Source of the DNA: Caballeronia concitans
GTDB taxonomy: Bacteria; Pseudomonadota; Gammaproteobacteria; Burkholderiales; Burkholderiaceae
DNA length: 64,000 nucleotides
Assembly (NCBI RefSeq): GCF_001544615.1
Contig: NZ_FCNV02000003.1
Span: forward strand, 124,001 to 188,000
Reading direction: 5' to 3'
A program made the translations under genes and the position numbers. The notes under the pieces are model-generated. The model worked only from the letters and a program-made list of their open reading frames with translations. It was not told where the DNA came from and did no database searches. Below, one piece after another: positions 16,844-25,795 of the stretch; within the stretch, counting starts at the first letter, position 1; each line of letters begins with the position of its first letter.

Positions 16844-18046
16844 ATGCAGGCACTTCAATCCGGAACCAACACACTCTTTCTGCTGCTAGGCGCCGCGATG
16901 GTGCTCGCGATGCACGCAGGGTTCGCGTTTCTCGAACTCGGGACCGTGCGGCGCGAGAACCAGGTGAATGCGCTCGTGAAGATCCTCGTGGACTTCGCGG
17001 TATCGACGCTTGCGTACTTTTTCATCGGCTACAACATCGCTTATGGCGTGCAGTTCATGCACGGCGCGGACATCCTCGCCGAGCACAACGGCTATGCGCT
17101 CGTGCGCTTCTTCTTTCTGTTGACGTTCGCGGCGGCGATTCCCGCGATCGTGTCGGGCGGCATCGCGGAACGCTCGAAATTCAATCCGCAACTCTTCGCG
17201 ACGTGCGTGATCGTCGGCTTCATTTATCCGCTGCTGGAAGGCGTGACGTGGAACGAGCGCTTCGGCATTCAGGCTTGGCTGACGCAAACCTTCGGCGCGC
17301 CGTTTCATGATTTCGCGGGATCGGTGGTCGTGCACGCATTCGGCGGATGGGTCGCGCTGCCCGCCGTGCTGTTGCTCGGGCCGCGCCACGGGCGCTATCA
17401 CAAGGACGGCCGCATTGCCGCGCATCCGCCTTCGAGCATTCCGTTTCTCGCGCTGGGCGCATGGGTGCTTGCGGTCGGCTGGTTCGGCTTCAACGTGATG
17501 AGCGCGCAGACCGTCGACAAGATCAGCGGCCTCGTCGCCGTCAATTCGCTGATGGCCATGGTCGGCGGCACGCTCGCCGCGTGGTTCGCGGGCCGCAACG
17601 ATCCGGGCTTCACGTATAACGGGCCGCTCGCCGGATTGGTCGCCGTGTGCGCGGGATCGGACCTGATGCATCCGCTCGGCGCGCTGGTCGTCGGCGCGGT
17701 GGCGGGCGTGTTGTTCGTGCAGATGTTCACTTGCGTGCAGAATCGCTGGCGCATCGACGATGTACTCGGCGTCTGGCCCTTGCACGGCATGTGCGGCGCG
17801 TGGGGCGGCATCGCGGCGGGCGTGCTGGGACAGAAGGCGTTCGGCGGCATCGGCGGCGTGTCGGTGTGGTCGCAATGCATCGGCACGATCGGCGCGGTGT
17901 TGCTGGCGCTCGCGGGCGGCGGCGCGGTGTACGGTGCGATCAAGCTGACCGTCGGCTTGCGGCTTGAACGCGAGGACGAATTCAACGGCGCGGATCTCGC
18001 GATCCATCGCATATCGTCCACGCCGGATCGCGAAATGGCGGGATGA
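16844..18046 (+). CDS. amt: Ammonium transporter (Amt family)
   Basis: A 400-residue membrane protein with about 11 hydrophobic segments and Amt signatures: FAFLELGTVRRENQVNALVK, GGIAERSKFNP, the first pore His in VVVHAFGGWVALPAV, and the second in the later MHPLGALVVGAVAG / PLHGMCGAWGG regions. It conducts ammonium or ammonia across the inner membrane. There is no cleavable signal peptide. Unlike the common glnK-amtB pair, no PII gene is adjacent; a hybrid histidine kinase follows 95 bp later. Confidence 0.9.
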   Translation: MQALQSGTNTLFLLLGAAMVLAMHAGFAFLELGTVRRENQVNALVKILVDFAVSTLAYFFIGYNIAYGVQFMHGADILAEHNGYALVRFFFLLTFAAAIPAIVSGGIAERSKFNPQLFATCVIVGFIYPLLEGVTWNERFGIQAWLTQTFGAPFHDFAGSVVVHAFGGWVALPAVLLLGPRHGRYHKDGRIAAHPPSSIPFLALGAWVLAVGWFGFNVMSAQTVDKISGLVAVNSLMAMVGGTLAAWFAGRNDPGFTYNGPLAGLVAVCAGSDLMHPLGALVVGAVAGVLFVQMFTCVQNRWRIDDVLGVWPLHGMCGAWGGIAAGVLGQKAFGGIGGVSVWSQCIGTIGAVLLALAGGGAVYGAIKLTVGLRLEREDEFNGADLAIHRISSTPDREMAG

Positions 18047-18063
18047 TGCGTTGCTGATGTAAG

Positions 18064-18102
18064 GGCGGGCGCACGGTTCGCTATGCGCCATGCGCGCCCG
18101 CC
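18064..18102 (+). terminator. GC-rich hairpin after amt
   Basis: A perfect 9-bp stem, GGCGGGCGC at 18064-18072 with GCGCCCGCC at 18094-18102, encloses a 21-nt loop. There is no T-run after it, so it may be a weak terminator or simply an mRNA 3' structure between amt and the kinase gene. Confidence 0.4.
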
Positions 18103-18141
18103 GGTTACGATATACGGCCGACTCACCACAAGGCCGAACGC

Positions 18142-20331
18142 TTGAATCCTATCGAGAACGGGACACTGGACTTACCGCTTCCGTCGCGCAACTTCGCGTT
18201 GACGCGGCGTGTGCTCTTGCTCGTGCTCGCAGCATCGGTGCTGGTTCCGCTCGCGTGTTTGTGCATTTACGGCTATTACGACTATCAACGCCGTTTTGCC
18301 GATGCGGAAGAGTTGACCGAGCGTCTTGCGCGCGTTGCGAACGAGCATGCGCTGAAAGTACTGGATCTCAATCAGCAGCTTGAAACGCGCGTCGTCGACA
18401 TGTTGGGCGACAGCGACGATGCCAACATCGCCGGTCGTCAGGAAGCGCTGCATCATGCGCTCGACGCCATGAGCGGCACGCTTGCACAGGTTGCCGCCAT
18501 TTCCGTATTCGGTGCCAATGGCGCATTGCTTGCGAATAGCCGCTGGTATCCGGCGCCGCAAGTATCCATTGCCGATCGCGACGACTTTCTCTCCGCGCGC
18601 GCCGTCGCGCCGGTAACTTACTTTTCATTGCCTTTGCGCGGCAAGGTCGCCAATTCCGATGTCTTCACGACGACCATGGGCCGCATTAGCCAGGGCGGTC
18701 AGTTTCTCGGCGTCGTGTCGATTGCGCTGAAGCGCGATTACTTCACCGATTTCTATCATGAGATCGCTGCGGGCGATAACGCGCTGGTCATCGGCCTCTA
18801 CCGGCGCGACGGCGGCGTGCTGGTGCGCTATCCGCTGATGAAGAACGCTGCGCAGCCCGCCAACGATACGCCGTTCACTAACGCGTTTCGCAACAACGAG
18901 CTGTACGGCCGCTTGCGCATGACATCGACCGTCGATCATGTGGAACGCGTGCTCGCTTACCGCCGCGTCGGCGATTTTCCGCTTTACGTGTCGACGGGCT
19001 ATGCAACCTCCGTCGTGCGAGCGCGCTGGCGGCATAACCTCATGCTCGTTTCGGCCATTGCGGCGCTGCCGTGCATCGCGGTGTGGCTGCTGATTGCATT
19101 CTCGATACGTCGCCTCGACGCGGAGCGCGCCGCATGGGAACGCTGGCAAGCGGAAGTCGCGACGCGCCTTTCCATCGAGGCATCGAGCCGTCAGTTGCGG
19201 CGCATGGGCGCGCTCGGCAACCTCGTGGCGAACGTCGCGCATGACTTCAATAACCTGCTGATGGTCGTGTCGTCGAACATGGCGCTGGCACGTCGCAAGC
19301 ATTTCAATGATGTCGAGAGTGAAGTGCTTGCAGTGGAACGCGCCACGGCCGGCGCGGAGTCGCTTGCGCGCCGGCTGATGAGCGTGGCGCGCAAGCATCC
19401 GCGCAAGCAGGAAGTCATTGACCCCGCTGCATGGGTAAGAAGCGTGCTGGATATCGTGAAGAGCGCGGTGCATCCGTCGATCTCGCTGACAGTCGAATTC
19501 TCCGCCGCCTTGTGGAACGTCATGGCCGATGCCGTCGAGCTCGAACTCGCGCTCGTCAATATCGCGGTGAATGCGAGCGATGCGATGCCGCATGGCGGGC
19601 GCATCGTGATTCGCTGCCAGAACGTGCGCTTGCGCGGCGCGGAAAACGATCTGCCCGATGGCGAGTATGTGCTGATTTCCGTCACGGACAACGGCGAGGG
19701 CATGAGCGAGTCCGTGTTGCGTCGCGCATTCGAGCCGCTCTTCACGACCAAGGAGCACGGCGCAGGCACGGGACTCGGCCTTGCGCAAGTGCTTGCCGCG
19801 TGTGAGCAGGCGGGCGGCACGGCGCGCATCACGAGCGTGCCGGGCGCGGGCACGACGGTGCGTTTATATCTGCCGCATTATCAGGGGCCGGTCGTGTCGT
19901 CGAAGCCTGAAGCGGTCGTGAATCGCGAGCGTCCGACAGCATCGGCGATGATCGATGACGACCATCCGTTGCGCGGAATGTCGGTGCTGCTCGTCGAAGA
20001 TAACGCGGATGTCGCGGCGGGCGTCATGGCGGTGCTCGAAGTCTTCGGCTGCACCGTGCATCACGAAGAAAGCGCGGACGCCGCCTTTGCCTTATTGGGC
20101 GAAGGCTATGGCTTCGACCTCGTGCTCTCCGATGTGCAAATGCCCGGCAGCATGAACGGCATCGACCTGGTGGAGCAGATCACGAAGCGGCTGCCTTCGC
20201 AGAAGGTCGTGTTGATGACGGGCTATGCGGACGAAATCGAACGCGCAAAGCATCTCGGCGTGCCGATCCTCGCAAAGCCCTTCGACATGGACGATCTGCG
20301 CGATCTGATGGCGGACGGCGTGCCGCATTGA
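18142..20331 (+). CDS. Hybrid sensor histidine kinase/response regulator
   Basis: A 729-residue inner-membrane signalling protein. A membrane segment near residues 22-45 is followed by a periplasmic Cache-like sensor (about 50-290) and a second membrane segment (about 300-325). Then come the H-box NVAHDFNNLL with His367, the ATPase domain (NIAVNASDAMPHGG, VTDNGEGM, GTGLGLAQV) and a C-terminal receiver with phospho-acceptor Asp664 in LVLSDVQMPG. It starts at a TTG preceded by AAGG; no ATG is near. The signal is unknown; adjacency to amt hints at nitrogen or a small organic ligand. No separate output regulator is nearby. Confidence 0.88.
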   Translation: MNPIENGTLDLPLPSRNFALTRRVLLLVLAASVLVPLACLCIYGYYDYQRRFADAEELTERLARVANEHALKVLDLNQQLETRVVDMLGDSDDANIAGRQEALHHALDAMSGTLAQVAAISVFGANGALLANSRWYPAPQVSIADRDDFLSARAVAPVTYFSLPLRGKVANSDVFTTTMGRISQGGQFLGVVSIALKRDYFTDFYHEIAAGDNALVIGLYRRDGGVLVRYPLMKNAAQPANDTPFTNAFRNNELYGRLRMTSTVDHVERVLAYRRVGDFPLYVSTGYATSVVRARWRHNLMLVSAIAALPCIAVWLLIAFSIRRLDAERAAWERWQAEVATRLSIEASSRQLRRMGALGNLVANVAHDFNNLLMVVSSNMALARRKHFNDVESEVLAVERATAGAESLARRLMSVARKHPRKQEVIDPAAWVRSVLDIVKSAVHPSISLTVEFSAALWNVMADAVELELALVNIAVNASDAMPHGGRIVIRCQNVRLRGAENDLPDGEYVLISVTDNGEGMSESVLRRAFEPLFTTKEHGAGTGLGLAQVLAACEQAGGTARITSVPGAGTTVRLYLPHYQGPVVSSKPEAVVNRERPTASAMIDDDHPLRGMSVLLVEDNADVAAGVMAVLEVFGCTVHHEESADAAFALLGEGYGFDLVLSDVQMPGSMNGIDLVEQITKRLPSQKVVLMTGYADEIERAKHLGVPILAKPFDMDDLRDLMADGVPH

Positions 20332-20340
20332 GCGGGATGT

Positions 20341-20826
20341 TCAGCGTTTGTTATGCGTCGGCAGGGCTCGCGCGCCGACCAATGGATTGAAGCTCGCAGG
20401 CTTGCTCGATGATGTTTCGCGCTTGTCGTTGCGCTTCGCGTTGCTATTGCCGCCTAGTTGACTGAGCAAGTCTTCATCATCCGTGGGTTCTTCTTCTGCA
20501 TCGTCCGCGGCGCGCGCTTTGGGTTGATTCTCGCCCGCGAGATGCTCGACCACCGATATGAAATCCTTCTGCGCCGAACGTAACGCGCGCCCCGGCATCA
20601 TGATGAGCACGACTGCTTCCTGCACGGTGCGGTCATCGACCGTATGCAACGAACCCGCTTCATTCCAGTCGATGCCGCTATCCGCATAAGCCGCGATTAC
20701 ATGATGCAGCACTGCAGGCGATAACACGCCCGCATCGTAAAGGCCGACTATTTGCCGCTCTGCAAGCGCAAAGAGCGAAGGCTGCGGCGCGGCCTTGGGC
20801 AGTGACTTGGGCTTGCGCGCGGCCAT
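20341..20826 (-). CDS. Hypothetical protein, 161 aa, coupled to the sugar dehydrogenase
   Basis: A soluble protein with a basic start ([11 protein letters not shown]), a helical middle (ALAERQIVGLYDAGVLSPAVLHHVIAAYADSGIDW in pattern) and a charged, disordered C-terminus rich in Ser, Asp and Lys. Its ATG overlaps the stop of the upstream dehydrogenase gene (TAATG), implying translational coupling. I do not recognise a domain. Confidence 0.65.
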   Translation of the reverse strand: MAARKPKSLPKAAPQPSLFALAERQIVGLYDAGVLSPAVLHHVIAAYADSGIDWNEAGSLHTVDDRTVQEAVVLIMMPGRALRSAQKDFISVVEHLAGENQPKARAADDAEEEPTDDEDLLSQLGGNSNAKRNDKRETSSSKPASFNPLVGARALPTHNKR

Positions 20827-22145
20827 TATTTGCCAGCGGGCGCGACCCGCCATATGGTATTGCCGACATCATCGGCGACGAGCAGGCTGCCCGCATGATC
20901 GACCACCACGCCGACGGGTCGCCCGAGCGCGTGGCCATCCGATGAAAGAAAACCGGTCAGCATGTCTTCGGGCGGACCTGAAGGCTTGCCATTTTCGAAG
21001 GGAACGAACACGACCTTATAGCCACTTCTCGGCTTGCGGTTCCACGAGCCATGCTGACCGATAAACGCGCCGTTCCAGTAATGCTGCGGAAACGCCTGGG
21101 CATCGTAAAACGCGAGGCCAAGCGATGCCGTATGTGCGCCAAGCGCATAGTCGGGAACGATGGCCGAATCCACGAGTTCAGGGCGTTGCGGCTTCACGCG
21201 GTCGTCGACGTGTCGCCCGAAATAGCTGTAAGGCCAGCCGTAAAATCCGCCGTCCTTTACCGCCGTCATATAGTCGGGCACGAGCTCATTGCCGAGTTCG
21301 TCGCGCTCGTTCACGGCTGTCCATAACGCGCCGCTTTGCGGTTGCCATGCAAGGCCATTGGGATTGCGCAAGCCCGTTGCATAGAGCCGCGATTCTTTCG
21401 TGGCGATGTCCACTTCCATGATCGCCGCACGGCCGTCTTCCGCGCCGATGCCGTTTTCCGCCGCGTTGCTGTTCGATCCGATCGTCACGTAAAGCCGCTT
21501 GCCGTCGCGACTCGCGATGACGTTCTTGGTCCAGTGATGATTGATCGGTCCCGCTGGCAAGTCGATGAATTTCTCGCCCGGCGATTCGATCTTCGTTTCG
21601 CCGCTGCGATATTTGAAGCGCATGATCGAATCGGTATTCGCAACGTAAAGATCATCGCCGACGAGCGCCATGCCGAACGGCGAGTGCAATTTATCGATGA
21701 ACACCGTGCGCGTTTCCGCGATGCCGTCGCCATCGGCATCGCGCAGCAATGTAATGCGATCGGCACTCGCGCCCGAAGCGCCCGCGCGCTTCATTACCTT
21801 CTTCGCGATCATGCCCTTGATGCCCGCGTTCTCATCATGTTGCGCAGGCGCGTTGGTTTCGGCAACGAGCACGTCACCGTTGGGCAAGGTCGCAAGCCAG
21901 CGCGGATGATCGAGGCCCGACGCAAATGCCGTCACGCTGAAGCCTTCGGGTGCAATGGGCTTTTGCCCTTGCGCCCAGGGCTTCGCAGGCGCGACGTTCA
22001 CCGTCGGCAATAGCGCGCGCTTCGGCGCGGGCAGCGTCGGGTCCGGGCCGAAGCCCGGCGCATAATCCGCGGCGATGACCGCGCTGCTTGCACAGGCGAG
22101 GGCGGCGATCGCCGCTGCTGCGAGACATTCGATGCGGCGCTTCAT
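20826..22145 (-). CDS. PQQ-dependent sugar dehydrogenase, sorbosone-dehydrogenase-like
   Basis: A 439-residue exported beta-propeller. The signal peptide [20 protein letters not shown] ends near VIA-AD. Propeller blocks include [75 protein letters not shown] and [23 protein letters not shown], the layout of soluble aldose/sorbosone dehydrogenases that use PQQ. It acts in the periplasm; the sugar is unknown. It is flanked by TAATG overlaps with the CxxCxGxG gene upstream and a hypothetical downstream. A lone pqqA lies about 14.5 kb away. Confidence 0.82.
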   Translation of the reverse strand: MKRRIECLAAAAIAALACASSAVIAADYAPGFGPDPTLPAPKRALLPTVNVAPAKPWAQGQKPIAPEGFSVTAFASGLDHPRWLATLPNGDVLVAETNAPAQHDENAGIKGMIAKKVMKRAGASGASADRITLLRDADGDGIAETRTVFIDKLHSPFGMALVGDDLYVANTDSIMRFKYRSGETKIESPGEKFIDLPAGPINHHWTKNVIASRDGKRLYVTIGSNSNAAENGIGAEDGRAAIMEVDIATKESRLYATGLRNPNGLAWQPQSGALWTAVNERDELGNELVPDYMTAVKDGGFYGWPYSYFGRHVDDRVKPQRPELVDSAIVPDYALGAHTASLGLAFYDAQAFPQHYWNGAFIGQHGSWNRKPRSGYKVVFVPFENGKPSGPPEDMLTGFLSSDGHALGRPVGVVVDHAGSLLVADDVGNTIWRVAPAGK

Positions 22146-22312
22146 TAGCCCCCGCCGATGCCTTGTATTACCTTGCCCGTGCCGTCGCATGTCGGGCAAT
22201 CGGCACCATCGCGCTTGCCGCTGCCGTTGCAATCGGGGCAGATGTCTTCGCCAGTGCCGGGCACGCCGGGCTCGGCTTCATCGCCGGGACTGAGAGGAGG
22301 TTCTTGCGCCAT
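22145..22312 (-). CDS. Small CxxCxGxG zinc-finger protein
   Basis: A 55-residue protein with two DnaJ-type repeats, CPDCNGSGK and CPTCDGTGK, which should bind one zinc. The first 25 residues are acidic and Pro/Gly-rich. AGGAGA precedes the ATG at 22312. Its stop overlaps the sugar dehydrogenase start (TAATG), so the two are co-translated. It may be a mini-chaperone, but this is inference from the motif only. Confidence 0.75.
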   Translation of the reverse strand: MAQEPPLSPGDEAEPGVPGTGEDICPDCNGSGKRDGADCPTCDGTGKVIQGIGGG

Positions 22313-22372
22313 GATCGTCTCCTGGTGGGTCAACGCATTCGAGCAAAGATTATTCCCGTCTATCAACCGCGG

Positions 22373-22756
22373 TCAGGGCTTGCGCCCGAACGCTTCACGC
22401 AAATGTTTCTTCGCGCGCTCGAGCGTATTGCGGCGCGTCTTGGGAAGATTGCGCCCGGCGCGATTGATGTAGAAGTTCAGCATCGACATGGCCGATTGAA
22501 ACGGCGAACCTTTGCGCCGCTTGCTGCTAGTCGATGAACGCTTGAGTGACTGAGCAATTTCTTCTGCGTTGCCCGTCTTGAAGATATCGCGCTCGATATC
22601 CATTGCATCGCTCGTTTCCATGACGTGATGCGACCAGCGTTTCGATGTTTTCTTCGTGGACTTACTCGTCGTCTTCTTGCAATCGCTGGCAAGCGTATGG
22701 CGTTGCCGCGTGTTGCCGGATTTGCCTGTCTTCGTCGTCTTTCGTGTCGTTGGCAT
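22373..22756 (-). CDS. DUF3175 domain protein
   Basis: A 127-residue basic protein. After a Lys/Thr-rich N-terminus it has KRWSHHVMETSDAMDIERDIF, EEIAQSLKRSS and SAMSMLNFYINRAGRNL, the conserved order of DUF3175. Function unknown; the basic tail suggests nucleic-acid contact. It lies 13 bp downstream of udgX on the same strand, so the two are probably co-transcribed. Confidence 0.8.
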   Translation of the reverse strand: MPTTRKTTKTGKSGNTRQRHTLASDCKKTTSKSTKKTSKRWSHHVMETSDAMDIERDIFKTGNAEEIAQSLKRSSTSSKRRKGSPFQSAMSMLNFYINRAGRNLPKTRRNTLERAKKHLREAFGRKP

Positions 22757-22769
22757 GGCGGGTTCTCGA

Positions 22770-23387
22770 TCAACGTTTTTTCTTGAGCAAACGATGCGCT
22801 TCGCTTAGCGCATCGACAATCGCGCGATACGCGGCCTGGCGCGTCTCCGGATCGGGCGCGCGCAAAACGTATGACGGGTGATAAGTCGCGACGATCACGC
22901 GTCCGTCATGGTCGATGGGATGACCCATCGACGCCTGCAACTTGGCCTTTGAATCGCTCAGAACGGATTTGAGCGCGGTTGCACCCAGCGCGACGATGAC
23001 CTTTGGATCGATATCGGCGGTCTCGCGATCCATCCAGTAATGACAGGCGTCGATTTCGCGCTGCGCGGGTGTCTTGTGCATGCGGCGCTTGCCGCGCGGT
23101 TCCCACTTGAAGTGCTTGACCGCGTTGGTGACGTACACCTCTTTGCGCGCGACGCCGGCTTCTTCGAGCGCACGATCGAGCATGGCGCCGGCCGGACCGA
23201 CGAAAGGCTTGCCTTGCAGATCCTCTTGGTCGCCGGGCTGCTCGCCGACGATCATCAACGGCGCATGACGCGGTCCCGCGCCGGGCACGCCTTGCGTCGC
23301 GTCCTTATAGAGCGCGCAACGGTGGCATGTGTCGAGTGAGTCCGGCGTTTGATCCGGTTCGACGCCGGGATCCTTGCTCGTCGCCAT
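22770..23387 (-). CDS. UdgX-family uracil-DNA binding glycosylase
   Basis: A 205-residue member of the type 4/5-like uracil-DNA glycosylase superfamily. The N-terminal CHRCALYKDATQGV carries cluster-ligand Cys, then GEQPGDQEDLQGKPFVGPAG (motif A), NAVKHFKWEP, and the late HPSYVLR motif. The loop GKRRMHKTP with His104 is the UdgX-specific insertion; in Mycobacterium smegmatis UdgX the matching His links covalently to the DNA sugar after uracil removal. The gene heads a leftward string with DUF3175. Confidence 0.85.
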   Translation of the reverse strand: MATSKDPGVEPDQTPDSLDTCHRCALYKDATQGVPGAGPRHAPLMIVGEQPGDQEDLQGKPFVGPAGAMLDRALEEAGVARKEVYVTNAVKHFKWEPRGKRRMHKTPAQREIDACHYWMDRETADIDPKVIVALGATALKSVLSDSKAKLQASMGHPIDHDGRVIVATYHPSYVLRAPDPETRQAAYRAIVDALSEAHRLLKKKR

Positions 23388-23492
23388 GAGGGTCAGGCGC
23401 TCGCCACGCGGGGCGGTCTAAGCGGAATCGAAGGCATCGCACTCTCCGTGGACTAACGGAAGGTGCGAAGCAATTAACGGACCGCGCCCCGA

Positions 23493-24317
23493 TTACAGTG
23501 CTTCGGTCACTGCGCGCAAGAACTGTCGCGTGCGCTCATGTTGCGGCGCGGAGAAGAACTGTTGCGGCGGCGCCTGCTCGATAATCTTCCCTTGCGAAAA
23601 GAAGCAGACGCGGTCGGCGAACTCCTTGGCGAAACCCATTTGATGCGTGACCATCAGCATCGTGAGGCTGTGTTCGTCGCCGAGTTTGCGAATGACGTTG
23701 AGCACTTCGCCGCAGAGTTCGGGATCGAGCGCGGAAGTGACTTCATCGAACAACATGATCTTTGGCCGCATGGCGAGCGCGCGCGCAATGGCGACACGCT
23801 GCTGCTGTCCACCCGACAATTGCGATGGATAGTGATTGCACTTCTCGGCAAGACCTACCATGGAAAGCAGTTCGCGGCCGCGCTCGGTGGCTTCTTTCTT
23901 CGATAACCCGAGCACGCGCATGGGCGCTTCGATGGTGTTGGCGAGCGCCGTCATATGCGGAAAGAGATTGAAGCTCTGGAACACCATGCCAATCTTGCTG
24001 CGCACCTGACGCACGTGACGTGCGGACGCAGGCACGAGTTTGCCGCCCTGCATTTCGTGCGTGAGCGGTTCGCCGTCGACTTCGATGATGCCATCGCTAA
24101 GCGGATCGAGCGTCATCAACACGCGCAATAGCGTGGATTTGCCGGAGCCGCTCGGCCCGATGATCGCCACTTTCTCGTGAGGCGCGATGTCGAGGTCGAG
24201 TCCGTCGAGCACGGTCAGCGCGCCATAGCGCTTGGTGACATTGCGAAAGCGTACGATCGGCGCATTGGCGCGGTCATCGGCGGCAGTGGACAGCGCCGGG
24301 TCGAGGTCTCGTTTCAT
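23493..24317 (-). CDS. ehuA: Ectoine/hydroxyectoine ABC transporter ATP-binding protein
   Basis: A 274-residue ABC ATPase: Walker A GPSGSGKST, Q-loop FQSFNLFPHMT, signature LSGGQQQRVAIARAL, Walker B IMLFDEVTSALD and H-loop VTHQMGF. This is the polar-amino-acid/compatible-solute type and is the last gene of ehuBCDA. AGGAAC sits before the ATG at 24317, preferred over one 27 nt upstream. It powers uptake of ectoine bound by EhuB. Confidence 0.88.
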   Translation of the reverse strand: MKRDLDPALSTAADDRANAPIVRFRNVTKRYGALTVLDGLDLDIAPHEKVAIIGPSGSGKSTLLRVLMTLDPLSDGIIEVDGEPLTHEMQGGKLVPASARHVRQVRSKIGMVFQSFNLFPHMTALANTIEAPMRVLGLSKKEATERGRELLSMVGLAEKCNHYPSQLSGGQQQRVAIARALAMRPKIMLFDEVTSALDPELCGEVLNVIRKLGDEHSLTMLMVTHQMGFAKEFADRVCFFSQGKIIEQAPPQQFFSAPQHERTRQFLRAVTEAL

Positions 24318-24396
24318 CTGCTGTTCCTTTTCCCTGAGTTCCATTACCGTGCGCCGTCCAGCGAGGTCGGAGTAATCGATACATGAGCGCCGTGCA

Positions 24397-25065
24397 TCAT
24401 GGCAGCCTCACGCGCCGTTCGAGATGACGCACGCCGGATGCGAACGTCACGCTGATGATGAGAAAGAATACGCCGGTCATTGTGATGGGCTCCAGATAGC
24501 GGAACGTCTCCGAGCCGATGTTCTTCGCTTGCTGCATCAATTCGACGACGGTGATCGCGGAGAGCACCGGCGTGTCCTTGAACATGGCGACAAGGTAGTT
24601 CCCAAGCGCGGGAATCACCGGACGAATGGCTTGCGGAAGAATCACGCCGCTATAGGTGCGCCACGGTGAGAGTGAGAGCGCGCACGCCGCTTCCCACTGA
24701 CCGCGCGCAACGCCATTGAGGCCCGCGCGATACACCTCCGACACATAGCACGCATAGTGCACTGCAATGCCGATCGTGCCGGCGGTCAGCGCGGACATCG
24801 TGAGGCCGTAAAGCGGTGCGACATAGAAGAGCACGTACACTTGAATCAAGAGCGGCGTGCTGCGAATGAATTCAATGAAGAAGGCCGTGGTCTTCGCAAC
24901 CGGCGCAAAGTCGCTGCGCCGCATGATGGCGAGCACGAGGCCCAGCACCAACGCGATTGCAAAGCCGACGAGCGTGATGCCGATGGTGTAAGTTGCCGCG
25001 CGTGCAAGCTCGGGAAGAATATGCAGCGCGTATTTAATGTCGAAAAACTGACCTAGAGAATTCAT
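24397..25065 (-). CDS. ehuD: Ectoine/hydroxyectoine ABC transporter permease EhuD
   Basis: A 222-residue inner-membrane permease of the HisM/GlnP type with about five membrane segments and the coupling-helix motif GQWEAACALSLSPWRTYSGVILPQAIRPVIP. Its start overlaps the ehuC stop by 4 nt (ATGA), so the two are translationally coupled. With EhuC it forms the channel for ectoine import. Confidence 0.85.
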   Translation of the reverse strand: MNSLGQFFDIKYALHILPELARAATYTIGITLVGFAIALVLGLVLAIMRRSDFAPVAKTTAFFIEFIRSTPLLIQVYVLFYVAPLYGLTMSALTAGTIGIAVHYACYVSEVYRAGLNGVARGQWEAACALSLSPWRTYSGVILPQAIRPVIPALGNYLVAMFKDTPVLSAITVVELMQQAKNIGSETFRYLEPITMTGVFFLIISVTFASGVRHLERRVRLP

Positions 25066-25745
25066 GACGCAGCCCTCGGAACGACGCGGCGCACGGCGAC
25101 ATGGCCGCTCACGCGACGCTCGAAATAGCGCATCACCGCAACGATGACTTGCGCAAGCACGAAGTAAATCAGCAAGGTCAGCCCGAATATTTCAGCCGTC
25201 TTGAAGGTGGATTCATCGAGCTGGCGCGCACGGAACGTCAAGTCCGAAAGCGTGATGAGCGATACGAGAGACGTGCCCTTCAACAATTCGATCATGAGGT
25301 TCGTGGCGGGCGGCAATGCGTTGATCATCGCCTGAGGCAAGACGATGCGCCGCATGCGCGCCGCGGGCGGCATGTTGAGCGCGAGCGCCGCTTCGAATTG
25401 ACCGCCCGGCACGGAGCGAAGCGCGCCGCGCAGTATCTCCGAGCCATACGCGCCGTAGTGAAGCCCGAGGCCGACGATGGCGACCGTGAACGGCGTCAGA
25501 TGAACATTGAACGGCGGCAGCGGCAGCACGAAGAAAAACCAGAATAACTGGACAAGCAGCGATGTGCCGCGAAAAATCTCGACATACGCATTGGCGGTCC
25601 ATCGCACGATGCGATAAGGAGCGGCGCGCAGCGTCGTGGCGAAACCCGCCATCACGATCGCAAGCAGAATGCTGCACACAGCTATTTCGATCGTGACGAG
25701 CGTGCCTTTCATCAATAAAGGCAAAAGCTCATTGAGGTCACTCAT
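25062..25745 (-). CDS. ehuC: Ectoine/hydroxyectoine ABC transporter permease EhuC
   Basis: A 227-residue permease, sister to EhuD. The EAA-type loop is GGQFEAALALNMPPAARMRRIVLPQAMINALPP. Hydrophobic segments occur near residues 15-35, 55-80, 85-105 and 185-210. It follows ehuB after 50 bp. Confidence 0.85.
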   Translation of the reverse strand: MSDLNELLPLLMKGTLVTIEIAVCSILLAIVMAGFATTLRAAPYRIVRWTANAYVEIFRGTSLLVQLFWFFFVLPLPPFNVHLTPFTVAIVGLGLHYGAYGSEILRGALRSVPGGQFEAALALNMPPAARMRRIVLPQAMINALPPATNLMIELLKGTSLVSLITLSDLTFRARQLDESTFKTAEIFGLTLLIYFVLAQVIVAVMRYFERRVSGHVAVRRVVPRAAS

Positions 25746-25795
25746 GACGGTTCCTCGCTAGTTTCAAGACGCGGTGCGCACGCATTACTCAAGCC

